Assembly: GCF_020733635.1 (NCBI RefSeq)
Contig: NZ_JAJFZL010000001.1
Location: 310,001-374,000, forward strand
Origin: Nocardia spumae
GTDB lineage: Bacteria > Actinomycetota > Actinomycetes > Mycobacteriales > Mycobacteriaceae
Length of the DNA stretch: 64,000 bases
Direction: 5' to 3'
Within the stretch, counting starts at the first letter, position 1. Every line of letters begins with the position of its first letter. Below, one piece after another: positions 9,317-17,787 of the stretch. The position numbers and the translations under genes were made by a program. Under the pieces are notes generated by a model, which made no database searches, was not told the DNA's origin, and was given only the letters and a program-made list of their open reading frames with translations.

Positions 9317-11689
9317 TCAGATCATCTCGTGCCTGGTGAGCCAGCGCATCATCGGCCAGCCGCAGAACACCGGCAGCCAGCAGGTCAGTACCCGATAGAG
9401 CAGCACCGCGGGCACGCCGATCGCCGCCGGCACCCCGAATGCGGCGAGCCCGCCGATCAGCGCGGCCTCCACCGCGCCCACGCCGCCGGGAGTGGGCGCG
9501 GCCGAGGCCAGCGTGCCGCCGATCATGGTCACCACCGTGACGGTCACGAAGGTGGTGGTACCGCCGAAGGCCTCGATGGCCGCCCACAGTGCGCCCGCCG
9601 CGCCGAGAGTGGTCGTCGCGCAACCGCCGACGATCATCAGCAGCCGGGTCGGATGGTGGGCCAGCGTCCGCAGTTCGCCCACCACCTCCGCCAGCTGCGG
9701 CCGGACCTCGGTGCGCAGCCAGCGCCGCACAGTGGGGACGAACATGGCCGCGCCGATCGCCCCGAGCAGACCACCGGCCAGCAGATACAGCACCGTCGCA
9801 CTCGGTACGAAATGCGACAGATTCGCCGAGACACCCGCGGCCACACTGAACAGGATCAGCAGCGCCACATGGGTGATCACCTGCACCGTCTGCTGCAGCG
9901 CCACCGCGGCGGTCGCCTTCACCGCGCCCAGGCCGCTGCGCTGCAGGAAACGCACACTCAGGGCCAGACCGCCCACGCCGGCCGGGGTGGTGGTCGCGGC
10001 GAAGGTGTTGGCCACCTGCATACCCAGCAGGTTGCGGAAGTTGATCGATCCGCCGGCGCATCCCCACAGCGCCATCGCCGCACCGACATAGGTGGATGCC
10101 GAGATCACCAGGCCGAGCAGTGCCCACCACCAGTTCGCGGTGCGCAGTTCGGTGAAGAACGTCGGCACCTGGCTGATGTAGGGGTAGGCCACGTAGACCA
10201 GGCCGATCAGCAGCACCAGCTGGATGAGCTGATTGCGCGAGTACCGGGTGATCCGCGCGGCCTCGATGCGATCCTTCCCGGTCTGCTGCAGGACCTGCGC
10301 CCGCACGGTCTTCATGAGTTCGCCGGCCTCGGGCACCGATTTGCGCACCTGGGTGCCGATTCCGGTTTTGGTGAGTCGCCGCGAGGCGTCGAGTACACAC
10401 TGTTCGCCGAGCACATCGATCGCGGTGCGGACCGCGGAGTCCGCACCGAACAGCGCGCTCGTGGTCAGCAGCAACTGCGCGATATCGGTGGCGAAACGCG
10501 CCTCGTAGGCGCCGAACTCGGCGGCCATGAAACCGCCGAACAGCACCCGGCCCTCGGCGATGTGAATCTCCTCGGCCCGCAGATCACCGTGCGAGATCTG
10601 GGCGCGGTGCATTCGCTGCAGCGAGCGCCAGACATTGGTCAGGACCACCGCGCTGTCGGTGCCGGCCAGGCCGCGGCCCTTCGGGGTGGTGTGGGCATAC
10701 AGTGTCCAGCCGCGGCTCAGCGCGGCCACGGTCAGCGGTTTGTTGCTGGCCAGATCCAGATCGCCGATCGCGATGCCCATCAGCGCGCGATGCTCGACCG
10801 CGCGGCGCATCGAGGCGAAGGCGGGGGTGCGCTCGCTGCTGCGGAAGGTCAGCCAGCGCCGCAGCTGACGCAGCATGCCCCAGCTGCGCTGGTTCTGGCC
10901 GTACATCTCCACCACCAGCCGGCGGTGCGGTCCGGTGTCGGCGCTCAGTAGCAGTGGTCCGGGTCCGGCCGGGCGCAGCACGGTGAAGGCGGTGACGGTA
11001 TATCCGCGTCCGGCCAGCACTCGCACGGCCGCCTCGAGCGGAACCTCGAGCGCGGGCGTGCCGACGACCAGCACGAACACCGCACCCACGAACCAGCCGA
11101 CGGCCAGCCCGAACATCGCGCGCGAGGGCACCACCAGGCTCACGAACAGATGCAGTGGGACGAACGCGCCCAGCAGTGTCCACCACCAGCGCCGCCACGA
11201 CACCGGCAGCCACGGGCTGGCCACGGTCAGGCCCGCCGCGAGCATCGCGATCCAGCGGGGATCGTCGAGGAACTGGGACAGGAACGTGTCGAGCTGCCGG
11301 GGCACCGCCAGATGCCATTGCGGCGCCGAGATTCCGCTCTCGGTGATCGACAGCGCGAGCACCGCGATCAACCCGGCCGCGAGGTAGCCACTGAGCAGTT
11401 TCCATTGACAGCGCAGGATCAGCCGCACCAGAATCGCGAACGGCAACGCCAGGATCGCGATGCCGAAGAGCAGATAGACCAGATTGGACTGCTCGGGTGT
11501 GAGGAAGCCGACGATATCGGACACCGACCGTTCCAATGCCTCCCAGCGCGGCCGGGTGATCAGCGATCCGGCCACCACCACCGCGACCAGCAGGGCCGAG
11601 AGCGCCACGCGAATGATGTCGCTGGTACGCCGGATCCGTGGCTGCAGCAGACTGCCGGAGACGGGGATCTCCCGCCCGTCTACTCGCAT
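9317..11689 (-). CDS. Polytopic membrane protein: TM block, kinase-like domain, LPG-synthase-type TM domain
   Basis: A 790-residue protein in three parts. Residues 1-240 contain several hydrophobic helices. The next 250 or so form a soluble domain resembling aminoglycoside-phosphotransferase/ABC1-type kinases, with HGDLRAEEI (His 367) as the catalytic-loop equivalent. Residues about 490-790 form a second membrane block with the PTPGGVGAVEAAL signature of the lysylphosphatidylglycerol-synthase transmembrane (UPF0104) family. The segment where the metal-binding DFG should lie reads VLFGGFMAAEFG, so the Asp appears lost and the domain may be a pseudokinase. The usual Asn of HGDxxxxN is Glu. The ATG at 11689 has only a weak ribosome-binding site. 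The function is unknown; a role in envelope lipid handling is inferred from the family. Confidence 0.75.
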   Translation of the reverse strand: MRVDGREIPVSGSLLQPRIRRTSDIIRVALSALLVAVVVAGSLITRPRWEALERSVSDIVGFLTPEQSNLVYLLFGIAILALPFAILVRLILRCQWKLLSGYLAAGLIAVLALSITESGISAPQWHLAVPRQLDTFLSQFLDDPRWIAMLAAGLTVASPWLPVSWRRWWWTLLGAFVPLHLFVSLVVPSRAMFGLAVGWFVGAVFVLVVGTPALEVPLEAAVRVLAGRGYTVTAFTVLRPAGPGPLLLSADTGPHRRLVVEMYGQNQRSWGMLRQLRRWLTFRSSERTPAFASMRRAVEHRALMGIAIGDLDLASNKPLTVAALSRGWTLYAHTTPKGRGLAGTDSAVVLTNVWRSLQRMHRAQISHGDLRAEEIHIAEGRVLFGGFMAAEFGAYEARFATDIAQLLLTTSALFGADSAVRTAIDVLGEQCVLDASRRLTKTGIGTQVRKSVPEAGELMKTVRAQVLQQTGKDRIEAARITRYSRNQLIQLVLLIGLVYVAYPYISQVPTFFTELRTANWWWALLGLVISASTYVGAAMALWGCAGGSINFRNLLGMQVANTFAATTTPAGVGGLALSVRFLQRSGLGAVKATAAVALQQTVQVITHVALLILFSVAAGVSANLSHFVPSATVLYLLAGGLLGAIGAAMFVPTVRRWLRTEVRPQLAEVVGELRTLAHHPTRLLMIVGGCATTTLGAAGALWAAIEAFGGTTTFVTVTVVTMIGGTLASAAPTPGGVGAVEAALIGGLAAFGVPAAIGVPAVLLYRVLTCWLPVFCGWPMMRWLTRHEMI

Positions 11690-11922
11690 GTCGTATCGGA
11701 ACTTTCGGATCGAGGGAGCTGCGTCGGTCCCTGGGTCGGCTCGGGTGTGAGTATGCAGGAGCCCGCCGGAGCGCCCGTCGGCAACACGCCGTTTGCCGGG
11801 TTCCCCCAGGTGGGCACGCGTGCGCTCCACGCGAGCCGGACGCCGTCGCGTGGTTCTTGCCCGGGGGCCGGAGCTCCGATCACCTCGGAATCCGGCCCTT
11901 CGCCTACCGACCGGGCGCATCG
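11690..11922. other. Intergenic stretch, no gene recognised
   Basis: This 233-bp gap precedes the membrane-protein gene and follows the SDR stop, both on the minus strand. I see no convincing coding frame, and no clear promoter or terminator. Confidence 0.4.
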
Positions 11923-12711
11923 TCACCCGGGCGGTCCCGGACTGGGCGCGGCGGGCTCGAGCGGGAGGGAGATCGCGGCGTCGTCGTCGCCGACGCCGTA
12001 GATGCCGCCGTTGAGATATCCGGAATCGAGTTCGGCGATCGCCGCCGCGACGACCTCGGTCGGTACGAGTGCGGGAAACGCGGTGGGCGCGATGCCATTC
12101 GCGCGCACCCCGAATTCGGCGAATTCGACGGCGATATGCCTGGTCAGATGATCGAGCGCGGCCTTGGACGCGGCGTAGATCGCCTGGCCGCCGGTATACA
12201 CCCGGGAGCCGGACAGACTCGAGACGTTCACGATGTTGCGATTGCGGGCCCGGTTCTCGTCCCCGCGGTGCAGCCAGCACCGCTGCGCCAGCCGTGTCGC
12301 CAGCCGCAACGGCACCTCGACATTCATGGTGAACGCCGGAGCCAGTCCGTCGAGGGCGACTTCGCCGTCGACGAGGCCGTTCGGATGCAACGTCATCTGT
12401 GCCGCGTTGTTCACCAGCAGGTCCACCGCGCCGTACTTCGCCAGCGCGATATCGACGACCCGGTCGGCCTCGCCCGGCCGGCTCAGATCGGCGCGGACGA
12501 CGAAGATCCGGGAGTCGTTCTCCGGAACCGGATTCCACGGCTCCAGCGGATCGATGAACCACTCGTCCTGCGACGGCGCGGCGGGCACCCGGTTGCGGCA
12601 GACCGCCACGATGTCGTAGCTGTTGTAGTAGGCGCGGCAGAACGCGTCCCCGAGGCGTCCGCCGGCGCCGGTCAGCAGACAGACCCGGCGTGTGGTCTCA
12701 CCAGTTGACAA
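11923..12711 (-). CDS. Short-chain dehydrogenase/reductase
   Basis: Classical SDR of 262 residues. The nucleotide site reads TGAGGRLG, with Arg where TGxxxGxG has its middle Gly. LLVNNAAQ and the catalytic set IVNVSSLSGS and YAASK follow. A stretch rich in Trp, Pro and acidic residues (about 45-65) lies between the first strand and the second Rossmann unit and is longer than usual. It starts at a TTG at 12711, preceded by GGGAGGAG at normal distance, and overlaps the last 14 bases of the 2OG-oxygenase gene, so the two are translationally coupled. The substrate is unknown; the pairing suggests oxidation of a product made by the oxygenase. Confidence 0.8.
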   Translation of the reverse strand: MSTGETTRRVCLLTGAGGRLGDAFCRAYYNSYDIVAVCRNRVPAAPSQDEWFIDPLEPWNPVPENDSRIFVVRADLSRPGEADRVVDIALAKYGAVDLLVNNAAQMTLHPNGLVDGEVALDGLAPAFTMNVEVPLRLATRLAQRCWLHRGDENRARNRNIVNVSSLSGSRVYTGGQAIYAASKAALDHLTRHIAVEFAEFGVRANGIAPTAFPALVPTEVVAAAIAELDSGYLNGGIYGVGDDDAAISLPLEPAAPSPGPPG

Positions 12712-13471
12712 TGCGCTCTCCTCCCCAGCGGCTCGCCGCCTGCTCCTTCGGCCGATGCAGCCACATCACCACACTGTTGCGGGCGGCGGTGTTCGCGCCG
12801 AGGAAGGTATGCCAGGACCGCGGCGTGCATTCGAACACGAGCATCGAATTGTTCAGTGGCGGAACCACCATCGCCGGTGCCGCCTGGGCGCCCGCGATAT
12901 CGCCGAACAGCCCCGTCTCCCCGCCGTCGCCGATCTGCCACGGGCTGTTGCCGAGATAGAACAGCACCGCGACGGCCCGCACCAGTTCGCGGGCCGGAAC
13001 TCCCGCGGGCCGATCGCCGGACTTCACATCGATATCGGTGCCGGGCAGGCCGACTTCCTCCGGACCGGGCACGGCCGCCGGAAACCAGGCGGGGGCCAGA
13101 TCGTGGTGCGGCCAGCCCCGGGTACTGCCCGGCGGGTGATGGTGCAGCGATCCCTCCACATCGCCGGTGACCGGTACGCCCGCGACTCGTTCGATCAGGT
13201 CGTGCCACGCCCGCGACAGAAAGACCTCGAGCGGCCCGTTGCGCAACCGGGTCAGGCTCACGCCGGAGGCGCCGTACCCCTCGGCAACCGGACCGAACAG
13301 CTCCTCCCGATCGGTGCGGACCCGTTCGAATTCCGCGGCCAGCCGCTCGTAGAACTCGGTGGCGAAGACATCGCGCACATAGACGTGGGGAAACGGACGA
13401 GTGCGGCGGATCCAGCGCCGATGCGCCAGCAGATCGACGAACCACCGTGGCAGCGGCGCCTCGGACAACAT
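12698..13471 (-). CDS. 2-oxoglutarate/Fe(II)-dependent oxygenase-like protein
   Basis: A 257-residue protein with the pattern of prolyl-4-hydroxylase-like oxygenases. The iron triad is visible as His122-x-Asp124 in GWPHHDLAP and His221 in PRSWHTFLG. Arg231 in ARNSVVMWLHR is placed to bind the 2-oxoglutarate carboxylate. The segment AVAVLFYLGN is a typical jelly-roll strand before the acidic loop. The ATG at 13471 has GGGAGGGAG ideally spaced, so an upstream ATG at 13492 is not needed. It forms a two-gene unit with the SDR downstream and faces the SGNH hydrolase gene across an 88-bp divergent gap. The hydroxylated substrate is not predictable. Confidence 0.75.
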   Translation of the reverse strand: MLSEAPLPRWFVDLLAHRRWIRRTRPFPHVYVRDVFATEFYERLAAEFERVRTDREELFGPVAEGYGASGVSLTRLRNGPLEVFLSRAWHDLIERVAGVPVTGDVEGSLHHHPPGSTRGWPHHDLAPAWFPAAVPGPEEVGLPGTDIDVKSGDRPAGVPARELVRAVAVLFYLGNSPWQIGDGGETGLFGDIAGAQAAPAMVVPPLNNSMLVFECTPRSWHTFLGANTAARNSVVMWLHRPKEQAASRWGGERIVNW

Positions 13472-13559
13472 ACGAACTCCCTCCCGGACCAACCGTGCCG
13501 ATCTTATTGCCTGTCCGGTACCGCGCCGAGTTCGTCCCGGTCTGTGCCAGGATCACACG

Positions 13560-14186
13560 GTGGTAGGCGATGTCCGGGTCTGTTTCGTGGGGGATTCTCT
13601 GGTCGCCGGTGTCGGTGACCGAGGGTGTCTGGGCTGGGCCGGTCGGCTGGCCGGGCGCGCGGCCGCGGCGGGGGTGCCGCTGACCTATTACAACCTCGGG
13701 GTGCGCCGGCAGACCTCCTCCGATATCGCCGCCCGCTGGGAGGCCGAATGCGCCCAGCGGCTGACCGCCGGGACCGACGCGCGCGTGGTCTTCTCCTTCG
13801 GAATCAACGACACGCTGTGGGAGAACGGCGCCGTCCGGGTTCCGGTGGAGGAGTCGGCGGCCAATCTGCGCCGATTACTCCGGCGGTCCGCCGAACTCGG
13901 CTGGACCGTGCTGGTGGTGGCGCCACCACCGTGTGCCGACGCGGAACACAACAGTCGCACCGTGGAACTGGATGATCGGTTCACCGAAATCTGTGATCGG
14001 GAGCGGGTTTCCTATCTGCGTATCCATCAGCCCCTGCGGCACAACGACATCTGGATGCGGGAATTGCGGGCAGGTGACGGCTACCATCCCGACGCGCCCG
14101 GCTACGAGCAGATCGCCTCGCTCATCGGACCGCACTGGCTGCGCTGGCTGTCCGAACCGGGCACCCGGCTTCCGGTGGTCAGCTGA
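13560..14186 (+). CDS. SGNH/GDSL-family hydrolase
   Basis: A 208-residue esterase-fold protein. Block I is VGDSLVAG with the nucleophilic Ser, block III is FGINDT, and the C-terminal Asp-x-x-His dyad lies in DGYHPDAPGY. There is no signal peptide, so it is probably cytoplasmic. The GTG at 13560 follows AGGATCACACG; upstream in-frame sequence is not conserved family sequence. Its 3' end overlaps the stop of the convergent flavoprotein gene by 8 bases. Family members act as lipases, esterases or acyltransferase partners; the substrate is unknown. Confidence 0.85.
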   Translation: MVGDVRVCFVGDSLVAGVGDRGCLGWAGRLAGRAAAAGVPLTYYNLGVRRQTSSDIAARWEAECAQRLTAGTDARVVFSFGINDTLWENGAVRVPVEESAANLRRLLRRSAELGWTVLVVAPPPCADAEHNSRTVELDDRFTEICDRERVSYLRIHQPLRHNDIWMRELRAGDGYHPDAPGYEQIASLIGPHWLRWLSEPGTRLPVVS

Positions 14187-15735
14187 GGCGCCTGGATTCC
14201 AGGACCGCCATGGCCGCATTGTGGCCGCCGATCCCGCTGACACCGCCACCGCGTACCGAGCCCGCGCCGCACAGGAAAATATTGTCGTGGCCGGTGCGCA
14301 CACCCCAGCGGGCGGCCGGAGCGGGGTCGGCGTCGGTGCGGATCGGGAAGGTCAGATCGCGGTGGAAGATATGGCCGCGGGGCAGGCCCAGATCCGAGTC
14401 GAGTTCCACGGGGGTTTTCGCCTCGAGGCAGAGATCACCGTTGGCGTCGACGGCCAGGCAGTCCTGAATCGGCTCGGCGAGAACAGCATTCAATTCCGAC
14501 AGCGTGGCGTTGAGCAGTCGCGTCCGGATTCGGCTGTGGTCGGAGTCGAAAAGACTTGCGGGAGTGTGCAGTCCGAAGAGGGTGAGGGTGTGCATGCCCT
14601 GCGCGGCGGCTTCCGGGCCGAGAATCGACGGATCGGTCAGGGTGTGGCAGTAGATCTCCGAGGGCGGCGCGCTGGGGACGAGGCCGTTCGCCGCTTCGCC
14701 GTAGGCGCGTTCCAGCTGGTCGTACCCCTCGGCGATGTGGAAGGTGCCGGAGAACGCGTCGGCCGGATCGATATCCGCGCGCAGTCGCGGCAGCCGGCGC
14801 AGCACCATGTTCACCTTGAGCTGGCTGCCTTCGGGAGCAGGCCCGTTCGATTCGCCGAGCAGTCGGGCCAGAGTGTGCGGCGCGGCGTTCACCAGGACGT
14901 GCCGTGCGGCCACCACCTCGGCGCCGTCGGCGGTGTCGAAGCGCACTTCCGCTGTGCCGCCGTCGGTTTCGATTCCGGTCACGGTGGCGCCGGTGCGCAG
15001 GTGGGCACCGGCGCGGCGGGCGGCGGCGGCCAGCGCGTCGGTCAACGCCCCCATGCCGCCGACCGGCACGTTCCAGTCGCCGGATCCGCCGCCGATCACG
15101 TGATACAGGAAGCAGCGGTTCTGCCGCAGCGACGGATCGTGGGCGTGGGTGAAGGTGCCGATCAGGGCATCGGTCAGTACGACGCCGCGGACGGTGTCGC
15201 TGCCGAATCGGGCCTCGATGGTCTCGCCGAGCGGCCGATCGAACAGCAGCTCCCATGCCTCGGAATCGTCGAGCGCGCGCTGTAGCTCCGGGCGGGTGGG
15301 CAGCGGTTCCAGCAGGGTGGGGAATATGCGCTCGGCCGCACGGGCGGTCAGGCCGTAGAACTGTTGCCAGGCAGCATAATCCGCATCCGACCCGGTGACG
15401 GCGCGGAAGCTTTCCCGGGTGCGGTCCGGATCGGCGGTATCGACCAGGAGCCCGGTGTCACCGACGGGCGTGTACGACGAGATGCGGCGGCCGAGGGTGC
15501 GGAAGCTCAGGCCCAGGTCGTGGACGATCCGATCCGGTAGCAGGCTCACCAGATACGAGTAGCGCGACAGTCGCGCGTCGATTCCGGGAAAGAGCCGCTC
15601 CGACACCGCCGCGCCGCCGGTTCGATCGCGCTGCTCCAGCAGCAGGACCGATACCCCGGCCCGGGCCAGATAGGCGGCGGCGACGAGGCCGTTGTGGCCG
15701 CCGCCGACGATGACGACATCGTGGGAGTCGCGCAT
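14179..15735 (-). CDS. Phytoene desaturase-like FAD oxidoreductase
   Basis: A 518-residue NAD(P)/FAD-dependent amine-oxidase/carotenoid-desaturase-type protein. The N-terminal dinucleotide site is VVIVGGGHNGLVAAAYLARAG, read through the Rossmann unit to the acidic residue in LLLEQ. The C-terminal FAD motif is NIFLCGAGSVRGGGVSGIGG. Internal segments such as PVGGMGALTDALAAAARRAG match the CrtI/PYROXD2 group. No carotenoid genes lie nearby, so carotenoid desaturation is not implied. The start at 15735 is an ATG, and the upstream methyltransferase gene ends 12 bases before it on the same strand, so the two form a probable operon. Confidence 0.85.
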   Translation of the reverse strand: MRDSHDVVIVGGGHNGLVAAAYLARAGVSVLLLEQRDRTGGAAVSERLFPGIDARLSRYSYLVSLLPDRIVHDLGLSFRTLGRRISSYTPVGDTGLLVDTADPDRTRESFRAVTGSDADYAAWQQFYGLTARAAERIFPTLLEPLPTRPELQRALDDSEAWELLFDRPLGETIEARFGSDTVRGVVLTDALIGTFTHAHDPSLRQNRCFLYHVIGGGSGDWNVPVGGMGALTDALAAAARRAGAHLRTGATVTGIETDGGTAEVRFDTADGAEVVAARHVLVNAAPHTLARLLGESNGPAPEGSQLKVNMVLRRLPRLRADIDPADAFSGTFHIAEGYDQLERAYGEAANGLVPSAPPSEIYCHTLTDPSILGPEAAAQGMHTLTLFGLHTPASLFDSDHSRIRTRLLNATLSELNAVLAEPIQDCLAVDANGDLCLEAKTPVELDSDLGLPRGHIFHRDLTFPIRTDADPAPAARWGVRTGHDNIFLCGAGSVRGGGVSGIGGHNAAMAVLESRRLS

Positions 15736-15747
15736 CAGGCCTGCCTA

Positions 15748-16413
15748 TCACGAATCGCCGGCGCCCGCCTCCGTTCCGGCGGACTTGCGGACCAGGAGAT
15801 ATCCCTGCGGGGTGCGTTCGTCCGGGCCGGGGGCGCAGACCATGTGCGTCACCGGCGCGAATCCGGCCGGGCGCAGCAATTCGGTGAGCCGGACCGGCGA
15901 CCATCGCACGACCGGCGCCACCCGGTGGTCGTAGGGCTGTGACGCGATACCGTCGTCGGCCGCCTGGAATGCCAGCAGCAGCAGCCCTTCGGGGGCGATG
16001 GCGCGCGCGAATTCGGCGAACACATCCGGCAACTGCTCCGGCGGCATGTGGATGATGCTGTACCAGGCCACGATCGCGGCCAGCTCGCCGTCGGCGACGT
16101 CGATCCGTTCCATGGGCGCATGGTCGAAGCGCAAGTGCGGATGGACGTCCCGGGCCATCCGGATCATCTCCGCGGAGGCGTCGAGTCCGAAGGTCCGGAG
16201 TCCCAGACCGTCCAGGTGCCCCGTGATCCGCCCCGGGCCACACCCGACGTCCGCGACTACGCCGGGTGTGCCCTCCCGCACCAGATCCGCGAACAGTGCG
16301 AGAAAGGCGCGATCGAAAGGCCGTTGGACCATCGCGTCGCGGAACATATTCGTATACAGCTCGGCCACGTCGTCGTAGGCGGCGGCCACGGCTGCGGTAT
16401 TCGCTGCGCTCAC
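15748..16413 (-). CDS. Class I SAM-dependent methyltransferase
   Basis: A 221-residue Rossmann-fold methyltransferase. Motif I is VADVGCGPGRIT, the acidic end of strand 2 is in FGLDASAEMI, and a post-I/IV region reads IVAWYSIIHMPPEQLPDVFAEF. It resembles the UbiE/SmtA-like small-molecule methyltransferases and has no target-specific domain that I can name. It is followed 12 bases later by the phytoene-desaturase-like gene and is probably cotranscribed with it. Upstream lies a GC-rich palindromic repeat. Confidence 0.85.
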   Translation of the reverse strand: MSAANTAAVAAAYDDVAELYTNMFRDAMVQRPFDRAFLALFADLVREGTPGVVADVGCGPGRITGHLDGLGLRTFGLDASAEMIRMARDVHPHLRFDHAPMERIDVADGELAAIVAWYSIIHMPPEQLPDVFAEFARAIAPEGLLLLAFQAADDGIASQPYDHRVAPVVRWSPVRLTELLRPAGFAPVTHMVCAPGPDERTPQGYLLVRKSAGTEAGAGDS

Positions 16414-16438
16414 CCGGCCAGGCTAGTACCGATTCGGG

Positions 16439-16491
16439 CGCGGGTCCCGAGCGCCGCGCGGCGCTCGCGGGTCCTGAGCGCCGCGCGGCGC
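16439..16491. repeat. Direct repeat of a palindromic GC-rich unit
   Basis: Two copies, 27 bases apart, of a 25-base unit beginning CGCGGGTCC and ending GAGCGCCGCGCGGCG, with one C/T difference. Each contains the 14-base palindrome GCGCCGCGCGGCGC. The first is extended to an 18-base perfect palindrome at 16449-16466. It lies in the 133-bp divergent gap between the methyltransferase and Nudix genes. It could be a transcription-related hairpin pair or a slipped-strand duplication. Confidence 0.8.
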
Positions 16492-16546
16492 GCGGCGCGT
16501 AGGCTCGGTGGGGCGTCGAGGTGATCCAGGAACCGGAGGCGGACAG

Positions 16547-17083
16547 GTGAGAACGCTCGCATCCCGAATCGTGTATCGGAATCCGTGGATCGAGGTGCGC
16601 GAGGACAGTATTCGCCGTGCCGACGGCTCCACCGGAATCTACGGCGTGGTGCATCGCTCGGACTTCGCGGTGATCATCCCGTCCGACGATGATCGGTTGC
16701 ATCTGGTCGAACAGTTCAGATACCCACGCGGACAACGCTGCTGGGAATTCCCGGCCGGAGCGCTGCCCGCGGGGGAGACCGGTACGCCGACCGAGTTGGC
16801 GCACCGGGAACTGCGTGAGGAGACCGGATTGCGCGCCCGCCACCTCACCCATCTGGGTGTGCTCGACGCGGCCCCGGCCACGCTGACCCAGCGCGGGCAC
16901 GCTTACCTGGCGACCGGCATCAGCGCGGGCGAGCCCGAGCGGGAACTCGAGGAGCAGGACATGCGCTCGCAGTGGTTCGAGCGCACCGCAGTCGAGCGGA
17001 TGATCCGCAACGGCGCGATCACCGATTCCCAGACCATCGCCGCCTACGGGCTACTGCTGCTCCACGAGCGGTTCGCGAGCTGA
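16547..17083 (+). CDS. Nudix hydrolase, ADP-ribose pyrophosphatase type
   Basis: A 178-residue Nudix protein. The order FAVIIPSDDDRLHLVEQFRY, then WEFPAG, then the Nudix helix RELREETGL is typical of ADP-ribose pyrophosphatases and other NDP-X hydrolases. In the Nudix box (G-x5-E-x7-REUxEExGU) the gap between the first Glu and REL is 9 residues, two more than the canonical 7. The metal-binding REL-R-EE core is intact, so activity is still expected. The GTG at 16547 has GGAGG 8 bases upstream and was preferred over an upstream ATG in poor context. It is convergent with the next methyltransferase. Confidence 0.88.
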   Translation: MRTLASRIVYRNPWIEVREDSIRRADGSTGIYGVVHRSDFAVIIPSDDDRLHLVEQFRYPRGQRCWEFPAGALPAGETGTPTELAHRELREETGLRARHLTHLGVLDAAPATLTQRGHAYLATGISAGEPERELEEQDMRSQWFERTAVERMIRNGAITDSQTIAAYGLLLLHERFAS

Positions 17084-17103
17084 CCGTCCAGCGGGGCCCA
17101 GGT

Positions 17104-17787
17104 TCAGCGTTTGCGGGCCCGGAACACACTGTCGCGCATGGTCATCACCGCCCCGTCGGCCCGAGTCGCGGAACGGGTCCGCGTTTCGGTCAGCTGGATG
17201 TCCCAGTGCCGCGGATCCAGTCCGGCGGCGACCTCCTCGGCCGTCACCTGCACGTGTGCCGCCTCGCTGTGCGCGGCCGAGTGTTCATCACCGGGGGCGT
17301 GCCCGACGATGAACAGGGTGCCACCGGGTGCCACCGCGACGGCCAGTCGTTCGAACAGCGCATCGTTGGAATCGACCGGATGCACGTAGCACGCGCACAC
17401 CAGATCGAACGAGTCCACGCCGGGATCCCACCGCGTCAAATCCTCGGTGAGCCAGTCGATTCGAGCCGCGACCGGTCCGCCGGCCCGGTCCGCGCGCTCC
17501 CGTCCGCGCGCCACCGCCGAGGCGGCGATATCGACGGCCGTGACTCGCCAGCCCAGTTCGGCCAGCCAGACCGATACCGCGCCCTCACCACAGCCGGCGT
17601 CCAATGCCGTACCGGGGACGAGGTCGGACAATTCGGCGACGACATGGGCGTTGGGCCCGGATTCCGAGGCCGACTGGCCGCCGTGATAGCGCTGCTCCCA
17701 ATAGTGCCGGGTGAACTCGCCGTCGACCGCTGCGGGGGAGCCGCCGGGGTGCCCCGTGCCGTGGTGATCGTGGTTGCCCTCGTGCAC
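17104..17787 (-). CDS. SAM-dependent methyltransferase (thiopurine/tellurite-type fold)
   Basis: A 227-residue class I methyltransferase. It begins with a His-rich tract (HEGNHDHHGTGH), then YWEQRYHGG, motif I TALDAGCGEGAVSVWLAELG and the strand-2 acidic residue in VTAVDIA. The general form matches the TehB/thiopurine-methyltransferase group often found next to thioredoxin-reductase-like proteins. The GTG start at 17787 shares a base with the TAG stop of the upstream flavoprotein gene (TAGTG) and has AAGGAGG in front, so the two are translationally coupled. The substrate is unknown; a detoxification role is an inference from context. Confidence 0.85.
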   Translation of the reverse strand: MHEGNHDHHGTGHPGGSPAAVDGEFTRHYWEQRYHGGQSASESGPNAHVVAELSDLVPGTALDAGCGEGAVSVWLAELGWRVTAVDIAASAVARGRERADRAGGPVAARIDWLTEDLTRWDPGVDSFDLVCACYVHPVDSNDALFERLAVAVAPGGTLFIVGHAPGDEHSAAHSEAAHVQVTAEEVAAGLDPRHWDIQLTETRTRSATRADGAVMTMRDSVFRARKR

